Positions 31,240 through 43,200 of a DNA stretch of 64,000 nt are shown one piece after another. The notes beneath the pieces were generated by a model. The model worked only from the letters and a program-made list of their open reading frames with translations. It ran no database searches and was not told where the DNA came from. The position numbers and the translations under genes were made by a program. The stretch's first letter is position 1. The number at the start of each line of letters is the position of its first letter. The stretch spans positions 17,434,120 to 17,498,119 of the forward strand of contig OX335661.1 in NCBI GenBank assembly GCA_946894095.1, in the 5' to 3' direction. This DNA is from Incurvaria masculella. Its lineage: Eukaryota > Arthropoda > Insecta > Lepidoptera > Incurvariidae.

Positions 31240-34200
31240 ATGGCCAACAGGCTGCTAGCAGCTGCGGTGGCGCTGGCGCTGGTTGCGGGCGCCGTGGGAC
31301 ACTCGTACCACCTGGGAGCGTGTCCCGTCGTGGAGCCCATGCCGGCCTTTGAGATGAACAAGGTACCTACAACCGTTTAGTGCTAACATAACTAGGTACG
31401 TATAAAATGTTTCCTTCTGGGACGGGACGAACGGGGATGACAAAGTGTGATGGAGATATGGTTAGTCCTTGGTTAAAGAAAAACCGGCCAAGTGCGAGTC
31501 GGACTCGCACACGAAGGGTTCCGTACCATGGTACAAGATTCAACACCAAAATACGTTTTTTGTACGGGCCCCCCTTTAATTTCAATATTTTTATTATTTT
31601 ACCTATTTGTTGTTGTAGCGACAAAATAAGGGCACACTCTGTGAAAATTTCAGCTGCCTACCTATTACGGTTCATGAGATACAGCCCTGTGACAGACGGA
31701 CGGACGGACAGTGGAGGCTTAGTAATAGGGTTCCGTTTTCACCCTTTAAGTACGAAACCCTAAAAAAGTATAATGGATAAACAAGTATAGGTAGCTAGAC
31801 AAACGATTTTGTTTAGTCTGAGATAAATAGTCGCTACTGGAACTAACACTAAACGAAAATAATACCGAACTAGTGTCAAAAGCGGCATTTCGCTCAATAA
31901 AAAATTGTCAAAGCGATGAAAAAAAGTACAACTTTTAGTTATTTTCACTCCGACTATTTATCTCAGCCTTAGAATCTAACCTCTGCACGGTGCTCGATGT
32001 TTTTAGGGTTCCGTACCCAAAGGGTGAAAACGGAACCCTATTACTAAGCCTCCGCTGTCCGTCCGTCCGTCCGTCCGTCCGTCCGTCCGTCCGTCCGTCC
32101 GTCCGTCCGTCCGTCCGTCCGTCTGTCCGTCTGTCATAGGGCTGTATCTCAGTAACCGTAACAGGTAGACAGCTGAAATTTTCACAGAGTGTGTATTTAT
32201 TTTGCCGCTATAACAACAAATAGGTAAGATTAAAAAATAATTAAAATTAAAAGGGGCTCCCATCCAAAAAACGTAATTTTTTTGTTTTATTTTTTACGAT
32301 GGTACGAAACCCTTCGTGTGCGAGTCCGACTCGCACTTGGCCGGTTTTTTTGGGCCCTCCTAGCACAGCGTGGCGGTGCGTGATACAAGGGGTTTCTTCT
32401 TTAAAAAAACAAATAAGCTAATGATTGAGGCAAACCGATTTCGTATCTATATGGTCAATGATCGCTGCCGTCACAAAGTGGTTTTTCACTCGTGGCTGTA
32501 GATGACAAAAACCAGAGATCATAACGTTTGACCAATTACGTTAACTATTATTTCCTCATTTACTAAATTGGTTATTTTTTAATTCAGAAGCATGCGCTAC
32601 CCTGTACATGCCTGTACGGAAGGTCTAGTTGTTAGGGATTTATCAAGCATTTAAGTAAGTTATTTACTCATTTGCAAGATAAGGCGTTCATAACGATCGG
32701 TAAGCTAGACTGTCATAATAACCGTCTACCAAACATCTAACGAGTCAGATTTTTAAAACACACGTACTCAATAATCTATCACGTCCGAAAGCCTATTAGA
32801 GCGTAATTACCATAATTATGTAAATAACTAACTGTTTTTTTGCAAAATATACCAATGTACACGAATGAGACATTGCCCTCTGCCGATAAGAACGTGTGTC
32901 CGAGACCTCTAGCAGTGCGGGGTATCGCTCTGGTTCATGAATAACGGGATGTCAAGCGTGCGGTGTGGTGACGTGTGGTAGCGTGCGTCATGACCACAGA
33001 TAATGATGTGCCCAACGACGCCCACGGGCTTTCGAACTTTTAGGGGAGCTGCCAAAACCATGCCAGCCGGCCAGGTGCTTCTTTCTTCATACCATGTTTG
33101 AAGGACCCCAGGTCGTAATTTGGGGAAAATACCTTAGAAGGGAGTACCTTCCACACTGCTCGGGTTGAAGGCCATAAGAGGGCAGCTAGGAGAGCAGTGC
33201 CTTGTGCCAGACCTGGTCAAATGATTTGGCGATAACCAGGCCGATAGCCATACAATCGCCACTATGTTCGAGCTCATCGCCCTTCTCATGTGAGACGTAA
33301 AATAGGAGATCCCCAGCAGATAGATTCGGACGGAAGCCGTATTGATGATGAGTTCATTTCTCTCTAGATACTTCACCAACTGAGATTAACTCTTAGTTGG
33401 TGAAGTATCTAGAGAGAGCGCGCTCCATCACCTTGCAGAGTGATTGCTGCAAAGGTGGAAGAGAGGAGCGGCAGAAATTCGCTTTGATAAATTCGGCGTC
33501 GGACCAGAATTGACGGCTCCCAGATGGGTGGCTGATCAATTTGTCGCCAATTCGGCTGATATGCTTGAACTTCGCTCTGGCAATTACTGTCTTAATGGAA
33601 TACTATTTAACTAGCAAATAAAAACATAAAGAAGCTCTCGATTGATGACTGTTTTTTTAAATGAATTTAGAAATTAAGATGCTGTCATATCTTTATTAAT
33701 CCTCGGGACTTTGAGAGGTCATAAGTCCTTTTCATGATATTAACTCTAGCTTCAGACAACTTCAGACAAGGATGCATCGTAAAATCTAAAGCATTTTATT
33801 TTGTGCTGATACAATAAAACATAAAAAAGTAGCAAGGGTTTAAAGCTGCGATTTGGTAATTTTTAAAAATATAGAAAAATCGTACCTCGACATAGCGTTA
33901 GATTTGACAAAAAAAACTAAATGAAAAACCTTTCATATTACCCCACTAATCTACAAAAACTCATTAGTTTTATTTGTGACATCTGGTCGTATTTCAGATG
34001 CTGGGCGTGTGGTATGTGATCCAAAAGACTTCGACCGCATCGCACTGCATCACGTACAACTTCACCAAGAGTCCGGAGCCAGGGCACTACCTGCTGGAGC
34101 AAGTCAGCCAGCACTTCATCCTCGGCCTGACGCCGCTGAAGCACAGCTACAGGTGATGCTCCCTTCAACTTGAAGCAGCTGTTCATCTGCATGTAGCGGC

Positions 34201-37200
34201 TTTTAATGATAAACCGGTCAATTCGAAATTGACTTCAAAATATATTTGTAGAGTGATCCCGGCGACGACAATATAGTTCATAAAATGAATCATAAACTTT
34301 GGAGAGATGTATGTAATGTAAGAATAAAATTGTCATGTTACAGGTATACCGGCGAGCTGACAGTGAAGGACCCGTCCGTGCCTGCGAGGATGAAAGTCAA
34401 TTTTCCACTTAGTAAGTTTTCTAAATAACAAACTACTAAAATCGTGAATCAGGCTACATCAATTAGCTATCACGTACTTTTTTAAATTCAGTCAGAGATC
34501 GAGTCGAATTTTGGTCTCTGATTGAATTGTACGAACGGGCTTCGAGCGATCGAGCCTCTCTGTTTGCTAACGAGCTGCGACGGCGCGTTCGAGCGACGAC
34601 GCACAGCTCGTGTGGCAATAACATTGTAACAGTACTACATATTGTAATTAATTGTTTTCGTTTTCTATTTTTTTTTAAGAAGAGAAGCGACTCTAAGTAC
34701 GATTGAGTTATAGGTCAGAGACCCTTTTCAACCGCTTAAGACTGGCCATGACTCCACTTGAAACTGTAGGTCCCGTTGGTAAGGTTGATCCCGCTCTGCT
34801 TGGTACCACTGCATTGAATTGAAAATGCTTCCAAAATGGTTAACAGTCGGTTTGGTATAAACCATCTATGTCCGGTTATATAAAAAAATATGAAGATAAT
34901 ATGTTGAGGTCTTCATTGTACTGTTTGCAGGCGTCGCGGGGTCTGCTAGCTACACAATCATGGCGACCGATTACGTCAACTACGCCGCCATATTCACTTG
35001 TCAGAAGCTGGCGTTCGCTCATCGCCGATCTGCTACCATCCTGTCACGTGGCAAAGAACTGGACAAGATGTATGTCGACAAGGTAACACCGGTTTATTAA
35101 TGTCTATCTATAGAAAACCATTTTTTTCCTATTTGTTGATAAGATTATTGATGGAAGTAAAGTACGCAGCTCCGCTCGGGTCAATGTCGTTTTGGATTTA
35201 TGTCGGGTATAATTATTTCCTGAATGAACAGTAGCCTGAAGGGCTGGTCCGAAAAGCTGGCAAATAATAGTAATATTCTTCTGATTAGCCCAGCGGGTGA
35301 TCCCGCTCAGTTTGTAACTGGGATAAGAAACATCCAAACATTTTCATTTATAATATCAGTGGAAGTAATGTCTGTATGTTTTTTTTTTGTTTTTTTTGTT
35401 TTTTTTTTTTTATGTTTGTTACCTCATAACTTTTTCCTGGGTGAACCGATTTTGATGATTTTTTTTTTAAATGATAGCTAGTGCTTCCCAAGTGGTCCCA
35501 TTTTAATATGGTTAAGTTCTGACAATGATATCCATGAGAAAATCATTAAAGTCTTAAATTTGTATTAAGATGTGCGCGACAAATGGACGAATAACTCAAT
35601 ATAACGCCAACCGATTTCGGTGATTCTTTTTTTATTGGAAAGGACGTGTACAAATTAGTAAGTTTACTTCAGATTCACTAAAAATTAACAAATAAAAAAA
35701 CAAATTTAACAAAAAAAATAACCGACTTCAAAGGAAAAGCACTAAAAAGTAAAAAATAATTTCCATTTTTGTAGTTACGATTTCTGTTATTTTTTGAGTC
35801 GGTGTCAGCCAAGGTTAAGTTAGGTTAGGTTAGGTTAGGTTAGATTAGGTTAGGTTCTCTTGATCGGCGCAGCGCACTAGCTTTTCCTTTGAAGTCGGTT
35901 ATTTTTTTTGTTAAAGAACCCCGCACAAATCGTATGGGAATTGGCTCCCGGTCAAATTGGCTGAAATTTGGATATGTTGTTCGTTTCGGCATCCTGAACA
36001 AAAGTCTCAATGGGCACAAAGCCCAATTTTGCTTATTTTGGCCGCTACGGGGCTCCAAAGCTCCACGGGTTGACCATTATTTACTACTCAAAACGGCGAT
36101 CTCCTGGCAGTTTAGTATTTGCTACGCTGAGGAAAAAGTACCCTCTCATGTTTTTGGGGGGGCTAAATTCAAATCCAATGTCAATATGACAATATTGACA
36201 GTTGACAGCTGTCAATTAGTTGTCAACTAGCTGTCAAACAGCGAGAAATAAACAAAATCGATAAAATCCACATGTGAATGTAGGTTGCTGAGTTCAAAAC
36301 TGATGGCCAAAAGACAATAATGACAGTTGACAGCTGTCAACTAACTGTCAAACAGCATTTTACAACCAAAATGGATGCAACCCACATGTCAATATACGTT
36401 TTTGAGCTTTCTGAGTTCAAAACTGATGTCCAAAAGATGATATAGACAGTTGACAGTTGTCAACTAACTGTCAAACAGCATTTGACAGCTAAAGTGGATG
36501 AAACCCATATGTAAATATATGTTTTTGAGCTTGCTGAGTCGAAAACTGGTGGCCAAAAGACGATATTGACAGTTGACAGCTGTCAACTGTCATTATTGTC
36601 TTTTGGCCATCAGTTTTGAACTCAGCAACCTACAACAACCTACAACAAACGAACAACATATCCAAATTTCAGCCAATTTGACCGGGAGCCAATTCCCATA
36701 CGATTTGTGCGGGGTTCTTTGTTTTTTTTTAAAAGAAAATTTAAAAGCATGTGCCGCCAGAACCTCCTTGCACTGGCACCGATTATAACCGTATTTAAAT
36801 GTATGGAAAACGTGTACAAGTTTTACTGGCGCTTTAGTTCTATTTCTATTCCCCAAGGGCGGGATCAAACCTTGTAGGTAAGGAAGGGGACCTAAAGTTT
36901 TACTTTTTAGGGTTCCGTACCCAAGGGGTGAAAACGGAACCCTATTACTAAGCCTCCGCTGTCCGTCCGTCCGTCCGTCCGTCTGTCACAGGGCTGTATC
37001 TCAGTAACCGTAACAGATAGACAGCTGAAATTTTCACAGATTGTGTATTTATTTTGCCGCTATAACAACAAATAGGTAAGATTATAAAATAATTTAAATT
37101 AAAGGGGGCCCCCATACAAAAAACGTGATTTTTTGTATTATTTTTTTGTTCGATGGTACGGAACCCTTCGTGTGCGAGTCCGACTCGCACTTGGCCGGTT

Positions 37201-40200
37201 TTTTTTTTATGCGACCCGACATGGATGGCTAATACTACACAATTACCGTTATGATATTAGCCCAATACACCACATTCCCGAAGGAATTTGGTGCCATGCC
37301 AGGACCTTCGTCTAAGTATCCCTTAAGTTCAGTTAGAAAAATCGAGCCAAATACAATCGGTACAATTAACATCGAAATCAGATAAGTGGTTCTCTCTAGT
37401 CTTGTGAAAAGCTAAAATATGAGTTTTTTTATCTCTAACTTGAGGTACGCCAGTACGCATTTTCGTCCTCTATTTCACCATGTTCAATATTTTTTTCGAG
37501 ACAAAATGTAGGCTGTTTTAAATATTAATTCATTTAAAAAAATATATATCTGGCCATATTTCTTAACTTTAGAGCCGGCTATCATTATTGAATGCATGCA
37601 TCGTTCCAGTTCTGTTCATTGTTAAATGGGTCAATCCCTCGGTCAATCCGCACCCAGAACTCAACCTCCATGGCATAAGCAATGTAATGGTCACACTTAG
37701 AATGTTTTTTTTGTCTATGCTGTTAACCATTGAAGAGTTCCAACGTAAGGAGTCAAACTTGAGTGCAGTAGCCATGTCATAGTGACACTTAGAATTAATG
37801 AGTAGAAGTAATGCGAACTCTTGCGTATAATTTTTTTTATATAATCTTTTGCGATTTGACCTAAACACCTACATTACTTCCATACATACAATACCAAACT
37901 TTGCAAGTTAAAAAAAATCTAGTAAAATATTGTTGGTTCTTGGAACATATACATGTGTGCTTAGAAAGCATGTACGTCAATGCGAGCACGGGTGGGTGTA
38001 TTTAAATAGTGTTAATCGTACACAGTTTACTAAATCTCCGACTCAACAGTTTGGTAAAAAGTATCTTTTATGGTTCTTAATTAATTATAATCATTTATGG
38101 TTCCCTACTACCTAATTTACATCTTTTCTTATTACATTTTCGTATTAAAGTTAACCGTGCAACCCATTATTTTGCTATTAATCGTGGCAGATGCGTACCC
38201 GACTGAGTGGATACGGCGTGGACCCATACGATCTCTCCATCATCTCGCAGAGCGAGTGTCCACAGCTGCAAACTAACGGCAGCATCAACATCAACATCGA
38301 CCCCGACACGCTCTCCGCGCACAACATCGGCGGGGTAGTCAAGAAGGCAGGAGAGAAAGTCGGTAAGTCTCACAAAACTTCTCCATTATCTAACAGAGCG
38401 AGTGTCCACAGCTGCAAACTTACGGCAGCATCAACATTAACATCGATCCCGACATGCTCTCAGCGCACAACATCGGCGGGGTGGTCAAGAAGGCAGGAGA
38501 GAAAGTCAGTAAGTCTCACAAGACTTCTCCAATATCTCACAGAGCGAGTATCCACAGCTGCAAACTTACGGCAGCATCAAAATTAACATCGACCCCGACA
38601 CGCTCACTGCGCACAACATCGGCGGGGTGGTCAAGAAGGCAGGAGAGAAAGTCAGTAAGTCTCACAAGACTTCTCCAATATCTCACAGAGCGAGTATCCA
38701 CAGCTGCAAACTTACGGCAGCATCAACATTAACATCGATCCCGACATGCTCTCAGCGCACAACATCGGCGGGGTGGTCAAGAAGGCAGGAGAGAAAGTCA
38801 GTAAGTCTCACAAGACTTCTCCAATATCTCACAGAGCGAGTATCCACAGCTGCAAACTTACGGCAGCATCAACATTAACATCGATCCCGACATGCTCTCA
38901 GCGCACAACATCGGCGGGGTGGTCAAGAAGGCAGGAGAGAAAGTCAGTAAGTCTCACAAGACTTCTCCAATATCTCACAGAGCGAGTATCCACAGCTGCA
39001 AACTTACGGCAGCATCAAAATTAACATCGACCCCGACACGCTCTCTGCGCACAACATCGGCGGGGTGGTCAAGAAGGCAGGAGAGAAAGTCAGTAAGTCT
39101 CACAAGACTTCTCCAATATCTCACAGAGCGAGTATCCACAGCTGCAAACTTACGGCAGCATCAAAATTAACATCGACCCCGACACGCTCTCTGCGCACAA
39201 CATCGGCGGGGTGGTCAAGAAGGCAGGAGAGAAAGTCAGTAAGTCTCACAAGACTTCTCCAATATCTCACAGAGCGAGTATCCACAGCTGCAAACTTACG
39301 GCAGCATCAACATTAACATCGATCCCGACATGCTCTCTGCGCACAACATCGGCGGGGTGGTCAAGAAGGCAGGAGAGAAAGTCAGTAAGTCTCACAAGAC
39401 TTCTCCAATATCTCACAGAGCGAGTATCCACAGCTGCAAACTTACGGCAGCATCAACATTAACATCGACCCCGACACGCTCTCCGCGCACAACATCGGCG
39501 GGGTAGTCAAGAAGGCAGGAGAGAAAGTCGGTAAGTCTCACAAGACTTCTCCAATATCTCACAGAGCGAGTATCCACAGCTGCAAACTTACGGCAGCATC
39601 AAAATTAACATCGACCCCGACACGCTCTCTGCGCACAACATCGGCGGGGTGGTCAAGAAGGCAGGAGAGAAAGTCAGTAAGTCTCACAAGACTTCTCCAT
39701 TATCTAACAGAGCGAGTGTCCACAGCTGCAAACTTACGGCAGCATCAACATTATCAACGACCCCGACACGCTCTCTGCGCACAAGATCAGCGGGGTGTTC
39801 AAGAAGGCAGGAGAGAAAGTCGGTAAGTATCACAAGACTTCTCCAATATCTCACAGAGCGAGTATCCACAGCTGCAAACTTACGGCAGCATCAACATTAT
39901 CAACGACCCCGACACGCTCTCCGCGCACAACATCGGCGGGGTAGTCAAGAAGGCAGGAGAGAAAGTCGGTAAGTCTCACAAAACTTCTCCATTATCTAAC
40001 AGAGCGAGTGTCCACAGCTGCAAACTTACGGCAGCATCAACATTATCAACGACCCCGACACGCTCTCTGCGCACAAGATCAGCGGGGTGTTCAAGAAGGC
40101 AGGAGAGAAAGTCGGTAAGTATCACAAGACTTCTCCAATATCTCACAGAGCGAGTATCCACAGCTGCAAACTTACGGCAGCATCAACATTAACATCGATC

Positions 40201-43200
40201 CCGACATGCTCTCAGCGCACAACATCGGCGGGGTGGTCAAGAAGGCAGGAGAGAAAGTCAGTAAGTCTCACAAGACTTCTCCAATATCTCACAGAGCGAG
40301 TATCCACAGCTGCAAACTTACGGCAGCATCAAAATTAACATCGACCCCGACACGCTCTCCGCGCACAACATCGGCGGGGTAGTCAAGAAGGCAGGAGAGA
40401 AAGTCGGTAAGTCTCACAAGACTTCTCCAATATCTCACAGAGCGAGTATCCACAGCTGCAAACTTACGGCAGCATCAAAATTAACATCGACCCCGACACG
40501 CTCTCTGCGCACAACATCGGCGGGGTGGTCAAGAAGGCAGGAGAGAAAGTCAGTAAGTCTCACAAGACTTCTCCAATATCTCACAGAGCGAGTATCCACA
40601 GCTGCAAACTTACGGCAGCATCAAAATTAACATCGACCCCGACACGCTCTCTGCGCACAACATCGGCGGGGTGGTCAAGAAGGCAGGACAAAAAGTCGGT
40701 AAATCTCGCTAGACCTCTCCATTATCCCTCCCTAAGAAAAATGGCCGTGACAGACAGACAGACGGAAGGATAACGTCCTTTAAAGGTTTATTTTGCGGTG
40801 GGAGGGGACAATATTTGCATGTTATATGTACGTAGTTTTTGATAATTGGAGAGAGCGGGTCCCGTACTAGGTCTCTTCCACGGAGGATAGAGGTAGAGAG
40901 GAGATGGTCTAAGCAAACTGGGTCTGTGTCCACCAAGTAGGTTTCTACGTCACAGCCCACGTGATAAGAAGGCGTGGCTTAGTCATTCGCGACATTGCGC
41001 TGGCGGTGTTAGGTTGTGGAACAATATTGTGATCTGCGGCGCAATTTTCGGCGAACAGTCGATTACACGATGAGATTTTGTGCAAAATGATGCAAACATT
41101 ACACAAGAAAAAAATATTTAAAGGGGGAATTACACTTTGTTTGTCAGTAAAACACCTCATATTTTATAATTTGAGTCAATATTCAAACATTGTATCGATG
41201 TATCGGTCTTGTAATTTGCCGATAGTTGGCGCGCAATAATTGTATTTGTACGATAAGAAATGTTGATCTCATGATGCAAATTTTATGCCATTTTTAAAAC
41301 AAAATTATTTGAATCCGCACGAATGCATAGATTTAAATTTCGAAGGTTTTTTATAGAAAAAACTAACATAAAATGCAAAAGGCGCCATCTAGTTGTAGTC
41401 TTGTAACCACTAAGAATAGCTCTCGGAAAAGCTGCTACCCGAATACCGGTTCTTCCGGTAGATGGATTTAGCACAAAAGGCGGAGCTTGAACCCCCACCA
41501 TGAAATGTTTTTCTCCCCGCTTCCCCGCGCAGTGTCACGCTGCGTTCCTTAGTAATATGAATTAATAACACCTCCTCTCTACCTCCCTCCTCTTTGGTCT
41601 CCTCCCATTTTATCCATGTATGCAACCTACAAATTACTCACCTCGTTATAGTTCCAAATTTTGGAACTGAACTATGTATGTACATAAGAGCGCTATTTGC
41701 AATATTTCATCCACAATGCGAGTGTTTGCAGCATCTCCACATGCAGCGGCGGTAGGTCGGAATTTACTTAAGGCCGCGTATGAAGCTAGACAAATTCCCG
41801 ATTTCCCCCCCACCGCTCCGCTAGACGCCGAAGCGGCAGTGGCGCCGTGAATCTTAGGATAAAACTGAAATGAGATATTGTTAGAGCGACACCTATACGC
41901 CGTCGCTGGAACTTCGTGAAAGTTGTAACGATCCCGCGGCAAGTCGTCAATGATCATACAACCAATCACAAGGCTCGCGATCACCCGCCATATTATTCAC
42001 ATTGCTGCTAGAAAACAGCAACCATTTCGTCAGATCTCTAATTCATGAAAGGATTTACTATTTTCACATTGATCGTCAGTAGCTGGTTGGTGTAGCGCGT
42101 GAAACGTCTTATCTACAGTTATTGTTCGATGGGGGATGTCGGTTCGAATCCTGTAGGTCACAATTTTTTTTTTCAGTTTTTTTTACTTTTTATTGTTAAT
42201 GGTGTATAGTATATAATTATAGCGTGGGTTTGACTTAATTGATTTACACATATAAAAAAATATTACATAATAATAGGTTTTGGTAAAAGTTTTTACCTGA
42301 TTAACAATTTTAAAAAGTATAAACGTCATTTGATACAATAAAAAGTAAAATAACACTTTTAAAAAGGATAAACGTGAGACGATGGAGAAATAATTTCCAT
42401 GCAACGAGCGCGCAAAAAATGACGCCACGCGACTTACAACATTAGGTATATCGCCGTTCATAGCGCCGTAGCGCAGTGATGAAAACGGAGAAAAATCTAA
42501 TTTTTTGTCTCCCAAATTGATAGGTAAATTAGTAGCGCAGTGATGAAAACGGAGAAAAATCTATTTTTTTTCTCCCAAATTGATAGGTAAATTGATAAAA
42601 ATAAGAATTATTTTTCAATAAACCTGATGGTCGTTACGTCATTATTCATTAGTAGTGAGAGCCGAAACAAAAGCCAAATTCCTCCCGCGGCACAAGTGAA
42701 GTAGATTTACTTTTTTGTACTAAGCAGGTACCTACGTCGCTTATTCCAAGGAATGTGACAAGTAGTGTCGACACTTTTTAGGGTTCCGTACCCAAAGGGT
42801 GAAAACGGAACCCTATTACTAAGCCTCTGCTCTCCGTCCGTCCGTCCATCCGTCTGTCCGTCCGTCCGTCCGTCCGTCCGTCTGTAACAGGGCTCTATCT
42901 CATGAACCGTAATAGGTAGGCAGCTGAAATTTTCACAGAGTGTGTATTTATTTTGCCGCTATAACAACAAATAGGTAGATTAAAAAAAAATATAAAAATT
43001 AAAGGGGGATTTAATTTCACGGAATAAAAAAACGTGATTTTTGGTGTTGATGGTACGGAACCCTTCGTGTGCGAGTCCGACTCGCACTTGGCCCGTTTTT
43101 ATAGTTCAATTTGCTCTCCTGTGGTCGCCTGGTACGCAGTAACCTCTATTTAGCCGCTATTTGCCGCGGCAGCGAGTGCCGCGTTCTTTTGTCGTACCTA

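Noticed and set aside
32003..32263. Frames with TDGRTDGRT repeats in several places
   Set aside because: These translate the (GGAC)n microsatellite of the MITE copies and are not genes.
38454..40773. A series of 82-107-codon plus-strand frames with nearly identical sequences
   Set aside because: They are off-frame translations of the 146-bp exon-derived repeat; the frame changes with each unit and does not match the lipocalin frame.
42075..42180. Possible functional tRNA gene
   Set aside because: The B box is perfect, but the T stem has a mismatch and no acceptor stem pairs, so it is kept only as a tRNA-like SINE head.
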